64,000 bases of DNA, taken from contig CADAUA010000001.1 of NCBI GenBank assembly GCA_902791035.1, forward strand, positions 62,001 through 126,000, written 5' to 3'. Source of the DNA: an uncultured Coriobacteriaceae bacterium. GTDB taxonomy: Bacteria; Actinomycetota; Coriobacteriia; Coriobacteriales; Atopobiaceae. A program made the translations under genes and the position numbers. The notes beneath the pieces were generated by a model. The model was not told the origin of the DNA. It ran no database searches and saw nothing but the letters and a program-made list of their open reading frames with translations. How positions within the stretch are numbered: position 1 is the first letter of the stretch; every line of letters begins with the position of its first letter. This document shows, piece after piece, positions 1 through 9,972 of this stretch.

Positions 1-903
1 CTGGAGGCCAACCCCGACTACCACCAGGGCAAGCCCGCCCTCGACAAGGTCGTGGTCACCTACATCGACGACGCCAACACCCGTATGATGAACTACAAGA
101 ACGACGACATCGACCTCTGCAACATCGACATCTCGCTCCTCGAGCAGTACACCAACGACGCCGACGTCAAGGACCAGATCGTCTACTACACCCCGGCCTC
201 CACGCAGTTCGTGAACATCAACCTCAACGACGAGCGTCTGGCAAACAAGGACCTCCGCCAGGCAATGTCGCTCGCCATCAACCGCCAGGAGCTCTGCGAC
301 ACGGTGCTCGCGGGCGCGGCGGAGCCCTGCTCGGGCTTCATCACCCCCACCGAGACTGCCTCCGACAAGGATGCCGAGCCTTTCGAGTACGACCCCGACA
401 AGGCCAAGGAGCTCGTGGCCAACTGCGGCATCACCGACCTCAACTTCACCGCTGAGGTCCGCTCCCAGGATCAGGCCGTAATGATTGCCCTGCAGAACTA
501 CTGGAGCCAGATTGGCATCAACATCGAGGTGCAGGTCATCGATGCCGGCCTCTGGAGGCAGGAGCGCGCCGACGGTACGCTGCTCCTCTCGCTGGTCACC
601 TGGTCCACCCTGTCCTTCGTGGGCGTGGAGCACATGGGCTCCTACTTCCGCTCCGACAAGGCCGCCCAGAAGAGCTCCTTCTACAACAGCGCCACCTTCG
701 ATGAGCTCGTGGACAAGGCCCGTGCCACCAACGACGTGGCCGAGTCCGAGCAGTACACCATCCAGGCGGACCGCCAGCTCTGCCGCGAGGACTATGGCAC
801 CATCCCCGTGGACTGGCCTCAGCAGCCCTACGTGCTGCGCCAGGGCTTTGACGGCCTTGAGGTCCTCGTGAACTTCCACTACAAGAACATGACCAAGGCA
901 TAG
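1..903 (+). CDS. Peptide ABC transporter substrate-binding protein, C-terminal part (5' truncated by window)
   Basis: The reading frame is open from base 1 and ends at TAG 901-903, so the start lies outside the window. The product is the C-terminal part of a family 5 solute-binding protein (SBP_bac_5), the extracellular lipoprotein that delivers oligopeptides to an Opp-type importer. It aligns along its length with the complete binding protein at 5554-7215: both share the 'TQF(V/I)N(I/L)NL' strand, 'LRQAMSLAINRQEL' versus 'VRQALSLAINRQEL', and 'FEYDPDKAKEL' versus 'FEYDPEKAKSL'. It is therefore a divergent paralogue. It runs towards the opp operon and is separated from it by a terminator and GTAC hairpins. 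Substrate is unknown. Confidence 0.9.
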   Translation: MEANPDYHQGKPALDKVVVTYIDDANTRMMNYKNDDIDLCNIDISLLEQYTNDADVKDQIVYYTPASTQFVNINLNDERLANKDLRQAMSLAINRQELCDTVLAGAAEPCSGFITPTETASDKDAEPFEYDPDKAKELVANCGITDLNFTAEVRSQDQAVMIALQNYWSQIGINIEVQVIDAGLWRQERADGTLLLSLVTWSTLSFVGVEHMGSYFRSDKAAQKSSFYNSATFDELVDKARATNDVAESEQYTIQADRQLCREDYGTIPVDWPQQPYVLRQGFDGLEVLVNFHYKNMTKA

Positions 904-935
904 GGCCATACAGCAACAAGCACCAGCCGCACCAC

Positions 936-969
936 GGCGCCCGGGCCCCTTCCCTCGGGCGCCTTTCTT
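936..969 (+). terminator. Rho-independent terminator after the partial binding-protein gene
   Basis: An 8-bp stem GGCGCCCG / CGGGCGCC (936-943 with 956-963) is followed by TTTCTT, 33 bases after the stop codon. Confidence 0.75.
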
Positions 970-1000
970 GTGCCATGGGGTCGGAGTTCGTGTCACGCGA

Positions 1001-1060
1001 CAAACAAAGGGGGTACTCCCCCGTGTTTTACCAAACACAGGGGAGTACCCCTCTTGTTTC
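1001..1060. repeat. Two tandem GTAC-centred G4/C4 palindromes
   Basis: Two adjacent hairpins of the form AAACAxA-GGGG-GTAC(T)-CCCC-xxGTTT lie between the convergent binding-protein gene and oppF. The same element recurs at about 5403-5462, 39187-39215, 39914-39958, 59143-59225 and (variant flanks) 62441-62489, always between genes. Just before it (975-996) is the reverse complement of another dispersed motif, GTGACAxxAxCTCCGACCCC. Confidence 0.7.
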
Positions 1061-1096
1061 TCTTGTTTGTCTGCATCCGCAGTACGGCAGGGTGTC

Positions 1097-2182
<1,086 letters not shown>

Positions 2183-2183
2183 G

Positions 2184-3299
2184 CTACTCACCCCACTTGT
2201 CGGTGTACTTCCAGCAGGCCACACGGTGGTTCTCGTTGCCGTTCACGGGCACCAGGTCGGGGCACTGCTGCCGGCATACGTCCTTGGCAAAGGGGCACCG
2301 CGGGTTGAACGGGCAGCCCTTGGGCATCTCGGAGAGCATGGGGACGTTGCCGGGGATGGCATAGAGCTTCTCCACCGAGTTGTCGAGCGACGGGATGGAG
2401 TCGATAAGGCCACGCGAGTATGGGTGCAGGGGGTTCGTGAAGAGCTCGGCCGCCAGGGTGTACTCCACCTTGTGGCCGGCGTACATCACGAGCACCCAGT
2501 CCGCCATCTCGGATACGACGCCCATGTCGTGCGTGATCAGCATGACGGCCGTGCCCAGCTCGTCGCGCATGTGGTCGATGAGCTGGAGGATCTGCGCCTG
2601 GATGGTCACGTCGAGTGCCGTGGTGGGCTCGTCGCAGATGAGCAGCTGCGGCTGGCAGGCCAGGGCCATGGCGATCATGATGCGCTGCCGCATGCCGCCG
2701 GAGAGCTCGTGCGGGTAGCTCTTGAAGACCTTCTCGGGCGCGGGGATGCCCACGAGCTTGATCATGTCGAGCGCGCGGGCGTCGGCCTCCTTCTTGGGCA
2801 TCTTGGGGTTGTGGACCAGGATGCCCTCGCGGATCTGCTTGCCTGCCGTCATGACCGGGTTGAGCGAGGTCATGGGCTCCTGGAAGATCATGCCGATCTT
2901 GGAGCCGCGGAAGTCGCGCATCTGGTCGCGGCTGAGCTTGGCCAGGTCGGTGCCGTCGAGCTCGATGGAGCCGCCGGTGATCTTTGCGGGCGGCTGGGGC
3001 AGCAGACCCATGATGGAGAGGGCCGTCATGGACTTGCCGCAGCCGGACTCGCCCACGAGCGCCAGCGTCTCGCCCTTGCGCATGATGAAGGAGAGGTCGG
3101 TGATGGCGGGAAGCGCGCCGTCCTCGGTAAAGAGCGTCACGTGCAGGCCGTCGACCCGCAGGAGCACGTCCTTCTTCGCCTGCTCCTCGAGCGCGGCCTC
3201 CACGACCTCCTCGCCCAGATTCCTGGTGGCGTCGCTTATGGCCTCGGTGTTGGTCAGGCCCTCCTCGGGGTACTGGGTCCCCTTCTTGGTTTCACTCAT
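2184..3299 (-). CDS. oppD: Oligopeptide ABC transporter ATP-binding protein OppD
   Basis: Second ATPase of the Opp importer. It carries Walker [10 protein letters not shown], a Q-loop in [11 protein letters not shown], signature [14 protein letters not shown], Walker B LLICDEP and the H-loop ITHDMGVV, plus the C-terminal oligo_HPY region with [14 protein letters not shown]. The 371-residue product has an N-terminal extension of about 45 charged residues before the ABC domain. It lies between oppC (12-bp gap) and oppF in the - strand operon. OppD and OppF normally form a heterodimer on the OppB-OppC permease. Confidence 0.92.
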   Translation of the reverse strand: MSETKKGTQYPEEGLTNTEAISDATRNLGEEVVEAALEEQAKKDVLLRVDGLHVTLFTEDGALPAITDLSFIMRKGETLALVGESGCGKSMTALSIMGLLPQPPAKITGGSIELDGTDLAKLSRDQMRDFRGSKIGMIFQEPMTSLNPVMTAGKQIREGILVHNPKMPKKEADARALDMIKLVGIPAPEKVFKSYPHELSGGMRQRIMIAMALACQPQLLICDEPTTALDVTIQAQILQLIDHMRDELGTAVMLITHDMGVVSEMADWVLVMYAGHKVEYTLAAELFTNPLHPYSRGLIDSIPSLDNSVEKLYAIPGNVPMLSEMPKGCPFNPRCPFAKDVCRQQCPDLVPVNGNENHRVACWKYTDKWGE

Positions 3300-3311
3300 T
3301 CGGCGTCCTCC

Positions 3312-4277
3312 CTATGCGCGCATCTTGGGGTCGAGCGCGTCGCGAAGCGCGTCTCCCAGCAGGTTGAACGCCATGACCGTGATGATGATGGCGATGCCGG
3401 GGATGACCGAGTAGTAGGTGTTGGACTGGATGTAGGGCTGCGAGGCGGAGATCATCTGGCCCCAGCTCGCGGTGGGCGGCTGGACGCCCAGGCCCAGGAA
3501 GGAGAGCGACGCCTCCGAGAGGATGGCGTTGGGGATGCCCAGGGTGGACACGACGATGAGGGTGGAGACGCAGTTGGGCAGGAGGTGCTTCATGATGATG
3601 CGCCAGCTGGAGCCGCCCGAGAGGATGCAGGACTGGATGTACTCCGAGCCCTTGAGACGCATGACGTCGCCGCGCACCAGGCGTGCCGTGGAGGTCCACA
3701 TGAGCAGGCCCAGGGCCACGTAGAGGTTAACCAGGCCCGGCCCCATGACGTACATGACCACGATGGCGAAGAGCAGGAAGGGGAAGGAGGAGAAGACCTG
3801 GATGATGAAGGAGAGGACCGCATCCACCTTGCCGCCAAAGTAGCCGGCGCACACGCCCACGAAGAAGCCGATGACAAGGGCGATGATCTGGGAGACCACG
3901 CCAACGGAGAGGGAGATCCGGCAGCCGTAGATGGTGCGCGAGAGGATGTCGCGGCCGTACTCGTCGGTACCGAGGAGGTAGGTGGAGTTGGGCGCCTGCA
4001 GGCGTGCCGTCAGGGTCTGGAAGTCGGGGTCATAGGGCGCCAGGAGCGGCGCGAAGAGCGCCACGAAGACCAGGATGCAGACGACGACCAGGCACGCCAT
4101 GCCCAGGCGGTTCTTCTTGAAGATGCCCCAGGACACGGCCCAGTAGCTGGATGCACGCTTCTTGCCAGTCTTCTCGGCCTCCACGCGCTCCCCGGTCTGC
4201 GCGGTGGCGGCGTCCGCCGCGACGCGCTCGGCCTCCTGCGTGCGCTTGTCGTTCTTGTCGCTGTTGAGAAGTGCCAT
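3312..4277 (-). CDS. oppC: Oligopeptide ABC transporter permease OppC
   Basis: Inner-membrane permease half (321 residues) of the Opp importer. A charged cytoplasmic N-terminus of about 50 residues precedes the first membrane segment, followed by the DPDFQTLTARLQAPN stretch and the 'LLGTDEYGRDILSR' motif characteristic of OppC/DppC. The binding_protein-dependent permease domain contains the EAA-like loop near 'EASLSFLGLGVQPPTASWG'. The ATG overlaps the oppB stop in TAATG, so the two permease halves are translationally coupled. Confidence 0.93.
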   Translation of the reverse strand: MALLNSDKNDKRTQEAERVAADAATAQTGERVEAEKTGKKRASSYWAVSWGIFKKNRLGMACLVVVCILVFVALFAPLLAPYDPDFQTLTARLQAPNSTYLLGTDEYGRDILSRTIYGCRISLSVGVVSQIIALVIGFFVGVCAGYFGGKVDAVLSFIIQVFSSFPFLLFAIVVMYVMGPGLVNLYVALGLLMWTSTARLVRGDVMRLKGSEYIQSCILSGGSSWRIIMKHLLPNCVSTLIVVSTLGIPNAILSEASLSFLGLGVQPPTASWGQMISASQPYIQSNTYYSVIPGIAIIITVMAFNLLGDALRDALDPKMRA

Positions 4278-5212
4278 TACTCCGCGCCCTCCCCTCCGAG
4301 TCGAATGCGGGGGTCAACCACGGCGTAGAGGATGTCGACGACGAGGTAGACGCCCACGCAGATGATTGCGATGTACATGACGCCGCCCTGGATGAGGGGC
4401 AGGTCGCGTGCGTTGATGGCGTCGAGCAGGAGCTTGCCCATGCCAGGCATGGCAAAGACGGACTCGATGAGCAGTGAGCCGGTGAAGATGTCGCCCAGCT
4501 GGGTGCCGGCCACCGTGATGATGGGGATGAGGGCGTTCCTCAGACCATGGACCAGGATGATGCTGCCGCGCTTGAGGCCCTTGGCCTCGGCGGTGCGCAT
4601 GTAGTCCTGGTTGAGGACCTCGAGCATGGAGGTGCGCGTGACGCGGGCGATCGACGCCGCGTAGCGCAGGCCCAGGGCGATGGTGGGCAGCACGAAGGCG
4701 GCTGCGGTCTTGATGCCCGAGAGCGGGAACCACTTGAGGTTCAGGGCAAAGACGATCTGGAGGATGATGGCCACCCAGAAGGACGGTGCCGAGATGTTGA
4801 AGATCGAGAGCGCCATGAGCAGGCGGTCCGGCCACTTGCCGTGGTATACGGCCGCCAGGATGCCCACCACCAGGCCAAAGGCCAGGGCGATGAGGTAGGC
4901 GAAGCCGGCCAGCTTGGCCGTGACGCCAAAGGCGTTGCCCATGAGAGAGGCCACCGTCTTGTTCTGCGTGTACGAGGTGCCAAAGTCACCGGTGATCATC
5001 TTGCCGAACCAGTTGGCGTACTGCTCCCAGACCGGACGGTCGAGACCCATGTTGTGGCGTACCTGCTGGACCGTGGCCTCGTCGGCCATGTCGCCCACCA
5101 TGATGCGTACCGGGTCGCCAGGCACGATGTTGAGCACGAAGAACGTGATCGCGGAGATGCAGATCACGACTCCCAAGGCCTGCAACACACGCTTGATGAG
5201 AAAGTCTCGCAT
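4277..5212 (-). CDS. oppB: Oligopeptide ABC transporter permease OppB
   Basis: Inner-membrane permease half of about 311 residues. It starts MRDFLIKRVLQALGV, typical for OppB/DppB, has the periplasmic PGDPVRIMVG segment, five or six membrane helices and an EAA loop at 'YMRTAEAKGLKRGSI'. ATG 5212 is preferred to the longer frame because GGGAGAGGA stands 5-6 bases upstream. A 341-bp gap holding two strong hairpins separates it from oppA, which fits the usual excess of binding protein over permease. Confidence 0.93.
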   Translation of the reverse strand: MRDFLIKRVLQALGVVICISAITFFVLNIVPGDPVRIMVGDMADEATVQQVRHNMGLDRPVWEQYANWFGKMITGDFGTSYTQNKTVASLMGNAFGVTAKLAGFAYLIALAFGLVVGILAAVYHGKWPDRLLMALSIFNISAPSFWVAIILQIVFALNLKWFPLSGIKTAAAFVLPTIALGLRYAASIARVTRTSMLEVLNQDYMRTAEAKGLKRGSIILVHGLRNALIPIITVAGTQLGDIFTGSLLIESVFAMPGMGKLLLDAINARDLPLIQGGVMYIAIICVGVYLVVDILYAVVDPRIRLGGEGAE

Positions 5213-5402
5213 GCGCGTCCTCTCCCTGCTTGCCGACAATTACATAACGCTGATGCTACGGAACATACTTTAAGGCATCGCTGCGCACTCACGACCACGC
5301 ACGGGAACGTTGCAACGTAGCTGCAACGTCCGGCTCTTATGTGAGTCCGTTTGCAAACTTCCCGCAACGTAACGCAGCTAGGCAGCGGGCAGTCACGGGG
5401 GG

Positions 5403-5462
5403 AAACACGGGGGGTACTCCCCTTTGTTTGCATGCAAACAAAGGGGAGTACCCCCCGTGTTT
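5403..5462. repeat. 60-bp perfect palindrome built from two head-to-head GTAC hairpins
   Basis: The left half, reading AAACACGGGGGGTACTCCCC then TTTGTTTGCA, is exactly mirrored by the right half around GCATGC at 5430-5435. It consists of two copies of the GTAC-centred element in opposite orientation. It lies between oppA and oppB, where the transcript could fold into one long or two short hairpins. Confidence 0.85.
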
Positions 5463-5491
5463 GCGTGCTGCCCACTGCCGACCCGAACGCA

Positions 5492-5527
5492 AGGGACCCG
5501 CAACGTCGTGTGGCGCTGCGGGTCCCT
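5492..5527 (-). terminator. Hairpin downstream of oppA (attenuator or partial terminator)
   Basis: An 11-bp stem (AGGGACCCGCA / TGCGGGTCCCT) lies 26 bases after the oppA stop. In the - direction it is followed by TTGCGTT, a weak U-tract, so partial termination or RNA protection before oppB is plausible. Confidence 0.55.
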
Positions 5528-5553
5528 CTGGCATCTCCCGAAGCTACGTCAGG

Positions 5554-7215
5554 CTACTCGCCCACGTAGTCCTCCTTGGTGGTGTCGATGTCAACATCGA
5601 TCATGTGGTAGATCAGGTTGCCGACCTTGGCGTTGAGGACGTAGTCCTTGCAGACGAACTGCTGCTTGGGGTAGTAGAGCGGCAGCACGCCGTAGTCCTG
5701 GCGCGAGAGGATGTCGTCGGCCTGCTTGTAGAGGTCGGCGCGCTCGTCCTGGTCGGTAGACACACGAGCCTTGGCCATGAGGTCGTCGAACTCGGGGTTG
5801 TTGTAGAAGGACGACTTCTTGGTGGCGTTCTCGCTGTAGAAGTAGGTGTACATGTGGTTGTCGGCGTCGGCGAACAGGGGGAACCAACCAAGCGCGGTGA
5901 TCTGCAGGTTGCCATCGGCCCAGTCGGAGGCCCACACGCCGGAGTCCTCGACCTGGACATCCAGCTTGACGCCGATCTGATCCCAGTAGCTCTGGACGAT
6001 GGTCATGTAGGTCTCGTAGACGCCCTTGCGCACCTTGCAGACCAGGCTCAGGCCGTCGGCACCAGCCTCGGCGATGAGGGACTTGGCCTTCTCGGGGTCG
6101 TACTCAAAGGCAGGAGCAGACTCGTCGAAGCCCGGCTCGGCGGGGTTGAGGAAGCCGGAGGCCGCCTGGCCAGCGCCGTTGAGGGCGGTGTCGATGAGCT
6201 CCTGGCGGTTGATGGCCAGCGAGAGCGCCTGACGCACGCGCTGGTCGGTGAGGCCCATGTCGTCCTTGAGGTTCAGGTTGATGAACTGGGTGCCCAGGGG
6301 CAGGTACTGGTGGATGAGGGGCGAGACGTCCGGGTCGTTCTGGTACTGCTGGAGCAGGGCGGCGTCCAGGTCGCAGTAGTCGATGTCGCCGTTCTTGAAG
6401 GCCATCAGCTTCGTGTTGTTGTCGTCATAGAAGACGTAGTGCACCTCGTCCAGCGCGGGCTCGCCGTCGTGGTAGTCGGCGAACTTCTCGAGCACGACCT
6501 CGGTGGTGTCGTCGTTGGACACGACCTTGTACTTGCCGGTGCCGATGACGTTGGTACCGGTGCCCCAGGACTCGCCCGCGGCCTCGCATGCCTCGTGCGG
6601 GAAGATGTGGGCGTAGGAGATGCCCAGGTTGTAGATGAAGGTGGTCATCGGCGAGGTCAGGTGGAAGGTGAAGTGCGTATCGTCCTCGCAGGTGAGGCCA
6701 GAGAGCTCGGTGGCGGTGCCGGCCAGCATGTCCTTGGCGCCCTCGATGAGGTCGTACATGTAGGTGGACTTGGCGCCGGTGGCGGGGGTGAACATGCGCT
6801 CGAAGGTGTACTTCACGTCCTGCGAGGTGAGGGTGGAGCCGTCGTGGAACTTCACGCCATCCTTGAGGGTGCAGTGCAGGGTGAGGCCGTCGTCCTCGAA
6901 GGACGGGATCTCGGTGAGGAGGACGGGCTCGAGCTCGTTGTCCTCGTTCCAGCGAAGCGGCGCCTCGAAGATGGAGTCGGCGATGGAGGAGGAGCCGGAG
7001 TTCGTGGACTTCTGCATGTCCAGGCCCTGCTTGGCGTTGGACTGGCCGAAGCGCAGGATCTTCTTCTTTGCGGGGGCCTCGGCGCTGGAGTCGGAGCCGG
7101 CGTCAGAGCTGGTATCGGAACCGCCACCGCAGGCGGCAAGGCTGGCAACCGCGGCAGTGCCGGCTGCAGCAGCCGAGCCCTTTAGGAAGTTGCGACGAGT
7201 GAGGTTGTTGCTCAT
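5554..7215 (-). CDS. oppA: Peptide ABC transporter substrate-binding lipoprotein OppA
   Basis: Family 5 extracellular solute-binding protein (553 residues) that presents peptides to OppBCDF. The N-terminus has a twin-arginine-like NLTRRNFLKG followed by a hydrophobic stretch and a lipobox SLAAC (Cys about residue 28), then a Ser/Asp linker before the mature domain. The start at ATG 7215 is supported by GAAGGG upstream; the longer frame lacks a site. It is the first gene of the opp operon and is paralogous to the partial gene at 1-903. A GGGCGC...GCGCCC hairpin lies close to the ribosome-binding site (about 7231-7255). Confidence 0.92.
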   Translation of the reverse strand: MSNNLTRRNFLKGSAAAAGTAAVASLAACGGGSDTSSDAGSDSSAEAPAKKKILRFGQSNAKQGLDMQKSTNSGSSSIADSIFEAPLRWNEDNELEPVLLTEIPSFEDDGLTLHCTLKDGVKFHDGSTLTSQDVKYTFERMFTPATGAKSTYMYDLIEGAKDMLAGTATELSGLTCEDDTHFTFHLTSPMTTFIYNLGISYAHIFPHEACEAAGESWGTGTNVIGTGKYKVVSNDDTTEVVLEKFADYHDGEPALDEVHYVFYDDNNTKLMAFKNGDIDYCDLDAALLQQYQNDPDVSPLIHQYLPLGTQFINLNLKDDMGLTDQRVRQALSLAINRQELIDTALNGAGQAASGFLNPAEPGFDESAPAFEYDPEKAKSLIAEAGADGLSLVCKVRKGVYETYMTIVQSYWDQIGVKLDVQVEDSGVWASDWADGNLQITALGWFPLFADADNHMYTYFYSENATKKSSFYNNPEFDDLMAKARVSTDQDERADLYKQADDILSRQDYGVLPLYYPKQQFVCKDYVLNAKVGNLIYHMIDVDIDTTKEDYVGE

Positions 7216-7383
7216 ATTGGACCCTTCCGTCCTAGGGCGCCTCCCTTTGCGCCCTTCCAACAGAACAAAACGACTATGGGACAAGTGGGACGCAACGAAC
7301 GTCCCCAGAAAGCCCAAGGAAACATTAAAGTTACATGAAGGACAGCATTTTACGGTACCGGCGGGAGGCTTACTGCGGCGAGG

Positions 7384-8139
7384 TCACGCCCGGCATGCGT
7401 CCACGAAGGCCTGCCAGAGCATGAAGTCCGTGGGGATTCTCTGCCAGGTGTGTTCCGGATGCCACTGGACGCCCAGGCAGAAGCGCTTGCCCGGCACCTC
7501 GATGGCCTCCGGAACCCCATCCGTGGCCTCGGCCACGAGGACGGCCCCCTTGCCGAGCTCCCCAACGCAGCAGTGATGCGCCGAGTTGACCTGCAGCTCG
7601 GCTCGACCTCCCACGCAGCGGGAGAGCAGGCTGCCCGCCTTGACCTCCACCGGGTGCGCCGGCGTCTGCAGCACCATGTGGTGGCGCCAAAGGTTCATGC
7701 CCTCGCGCGGCGTCAGGCCCGGCACGTCCATGCAGAGCGTCCCGCCCAGGACCACGTTGAGCATCTGGGTACCGCGGCAGATGGTAAAGATGGGCTTGTC
7801 CATCTCGAGCGCCATGGAGAGGAGCTTGAGCTCGAAGCCGTCACGCACGTGGCAGAGGAGCTTCTCGTCGTAGCCTGAGTCATCGCCCCAGAGCTTGGGA
7901 TCGACGTCGGGGCCGCCAGGCACGTTTACGCCATCGCAGAGGTCCAGGTAGCTGCGGATAAGGTCTTCGTCGTCCGTGAGGGGCAGGACCACGGGCATGC
8001 CGCCTGCAGCGATGATGGCGTCGAGCTGGCCCGTGGACTCCGCGACGGACGAGCCCACGCGCTCCCCCAGGAACTCCTGGTCGGGCTGAAACCTTGGAGC
8101 CACGCCGATAATCGGCCTACTTTGCACGTCAGCTGCCAT
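7384..8139 (-). CDS. Gamma-glutamyl-gamma-aminobutyrate hydrolase family protein (peptidase C26)
   Basis: Class I glutamine amidotransferase-like hydrolase of the PuuD type (about 251 residues). The nucleophile cysteine is visible in FTICRGTQMLNV, and the His-Glu pair in GVQWHPEHTW; 'GVNVPGGPDVDP' matches the family oxyanion region. Such enzymes cleave gamma-glutamyl amides, for example gamma-glutamyl-GABA in putrescine breakdown; the substrate here is unproven. ATG 8139 has GGGGG four bases upstream. A GTG 24 bases earlier has its possible site directly abutting it, so I prefer the ATG. It stands alone between oppA and the alpha-galactosidase gene. Confidence 0.85.
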   Translation of the reverse strand: MAADVQSRPIIGVAPRFQPDQEFLGERVGSSVAESTGQLDAIIAAGGMPVVLPLTDDEDLIRSYLDLCDGVNVPGGPDVDPKLWGDDSGYDEKLLCHVRDGFELKLLSMALEMDKPIFTICRGTQMLNVVLGGTLCMDVPGLTPREGMNLWRHHMVLQTPAHPVEVKAGSLLSRCVGGRAELQVNSAHHCCVGELGKGAVLVAEATDGVPEAIEVPGKRFCLGVQWHPEHTWQRIPTDFMLWQAFVDACRA

Positions 8140-8301
8140 GCTGCCCCCGTCGATGACTTTCACCTTCCTAAAAGGACGCCACGGATTATACGCATCTGCT
8201 GCATGAAGACGGTTGCCCGCGCGTTACTTTTCCTAGGTGGAAATCTCGCGCCCCCGAGCGACCGGACCGGAGTGCCCGCAAGCGGACGGGCTGCCAGCCC
8301 G

Positions 8302-9966
8302 CTAGGCCCTCCCCACGAAGTCCGCCAAGGCCGTGGCATAGGCAGCACGCTCGGTGGGGCCCCAAGCATCCATGTCGTCTGACGTAAAGAAGACCCCGCC
8401 CAGCGAGGCGTCCGCCTCAAGGAGGTCGTGGCGCTGCCGCTCCGTCAGGCGCACGTCGCCGCGGAGGAAGAAGACGTCCGGGTCATTGCGCCAGGCGCGG
8501 CCGTCCAGGTGCGCCCTCCCCCGCGTATTTGCCAGCGAGTTCCGCGTGCTCACGCGCTCTCGATGCATGAGGCGCATCCAAGGTTGGTCGTCCCAGTCCA
8601 GCCCCACGTCGCAGCCGATGCGGCAGTACTGGCCACGCCCCAGCGCACTTGCGATCGGGACGCCGCAGAGGTCGACCAGCGTGCCCTCCGGTACGGACTC
8701 CCATATGAGGTCGAGCGCATCTGCCATGAGCTCGCCGCGGTTCAGGCCACCGTGGGCGAGCATACATGCCGCATAGAGGAAGTCCAGCTTGAGCAGGCGG
8801 AAGCCCCACTCGCGCGTGGCGGCAGAGAGGCTGCGCCTCACGTAGTCGCGGACCTCGGGGTTGAGCGTGTCGAGCGCCACGCCACCGCTCCAGTGGCCAC
8901 CGGTGGCCACTGGCTGACCTGCCTCATCGCGGAGGAGCCAGCTTGGGTGCTCGGAGAAGAGCTTGGACTCCCGCTCGCACAGGAAGGGTGCCAGCCAGAT
9001 CCCCGGAAGGAGCCCCCGAGAACGAATCTCGGCTGCAACGGGCGCCATCCCGTGGGGGAACTTGCTGGCATCCGGCGCCAGCCAGTCCCCTACCTTGGTG
9101 TAGCCGTCGTCCACCTGGAAGGTCGCCTGGGCCGCACCTAGGTCGTGTTGGCCCAAGGCGCGCGACACGCCGACAAGGTCGTGCAGCAGGCACTTCTCGC
9201 TGATGTCCGTGTAATGGCGGTACCAAGAGGAGTAGCCCACGAGGGCCGGTCCGGGCATCCGGGTCACGCCAGCAAGCGCAAGCCACGCCTCCACCGCCCG
9301 ATCCAACGTCCCGCCAAGCAGGCAGAAGGCCATAAGCTCGCGTGCCTCGCCAGCGGCGACCGGCCTGGCAGGCGGTTCCTTGCGCAGCGTCAGCGTGCCT
9401 GTACGGTAGTTCTCCACTAGGGCGGTCTGGCCCAGAGCCTCATCGAGCGACCCCACGAGACGCACTCGGTCGCCGTAGCGCAGGTAGCCGTAGCCCCAGC
9501 CGTGCTGGTGGCCGCGCCGGCCGTCCTGAGGGAAGAAGCGATAGTCCCCCGACCCATCAAAAGTGGTAGCACGCACGCCGGCGTAGGCAACCGGGCCCAT
9601 GGTGGGCGTGGCGGCATCGGCCGGACGCTCCACGGAGTCGGTCCAGGAGTTATAGCCGTTGAGGAAGAGGGCATCGCAGCTGGCAAGGTCGAGGTCGAGC
9701 ACGGCTTCCACGGCGACCACCGTCACCTGGTCCCGAGGCTGGCAGGTCAGGCGCCAAGCAGTGCCGCGCACGCCGTTGTCTGCGGCATCGGGGTCCTGCT
9801 CGAGCGAGAGCCCAAGGGCGGCCGCACCCCTGCCCTCCCAAGCGCCCGCCGCGCCGGCGAGCGTGCATTCGTGCTCCCAGCCGTCAGACCCTCGCCACCG
9901 TACCAGGAAGGCTGGCTCCAGCCCCTCGGCACCGCCTGCCGCAGCTCCCATGCCCTTGTCTGCCAT
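8302..9966 (-). CDS. Alpha-galactosidase-like glycoside hydrolase, GH36 (clan GH-D)
   Basis: Predicted cytoplasmic hydrolase of about 554 residues with no signal peptide. 'LLKLDFLYAA' contains the nucleophile Asp expected in GH36, and 'CRIGCDVGLDW' resembles the region of the acid/base Asp; 'FQVDDGYTKVGDW' and 'WLAPFLCERESKL' are further GH36/GH31-like barrel motifs. The N-terminal beta-sandwich of classical GH36 is shorter than usual. It follows the sugar symporter by 6 bp, so imported oligosaccharides are probably cleaved by it. Whether the bond is alpha-galactosidic is inferred from family only. Confidence 0.85.
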   Translation of the reverse strand: MADKGMGAAAGGAEGLEPAFLVRWRGSDGWEHECTLAGAAGAWEGRGAAALGLSLEQDPDAADNGVRGTAWRLTCQPRDQVTVVAVEAVLDLDLASCDALFLNGYNSWTDSVERPADAATPTMGPVAYAGVRATTFDGSGDYRFFPQDGRRGHQHGWGYGYLRYGDRVRLVGSLDEALGQTALVENYRTGTLTLRKEPPARPVAAGEARELMAFCLLGGTLDRAVEAWLALAGVTRMPGPALVGYSSWYRHYTDISEKCLLHDLVGVSRALGQHDLGAAQATFQVDDGYTKVGDWLAPDASKFPHGMAPVAAEIRSRGLLPGIWLAPFLCERESKLFSEHPSWLLRDEAGQPVATGGHWSGGVALDTLNPEVRDYVRRSLSAATREWGFRLLKLDFLYAACMLAHGGLNRGELMADALDLIWESVPEGTLVDLCGVPIASALGRGQYCRIGCDVGLDWDDQPWMRLMHRERVSTRNSLANTRGRAHLDGRAWRNDPDVFFLRGDVRLTERQRHDLLEADASLGGVFFTSDDMDAWGPTERAAYATALADFVGRA

Positions 9967-9972
9967 GGCGTC

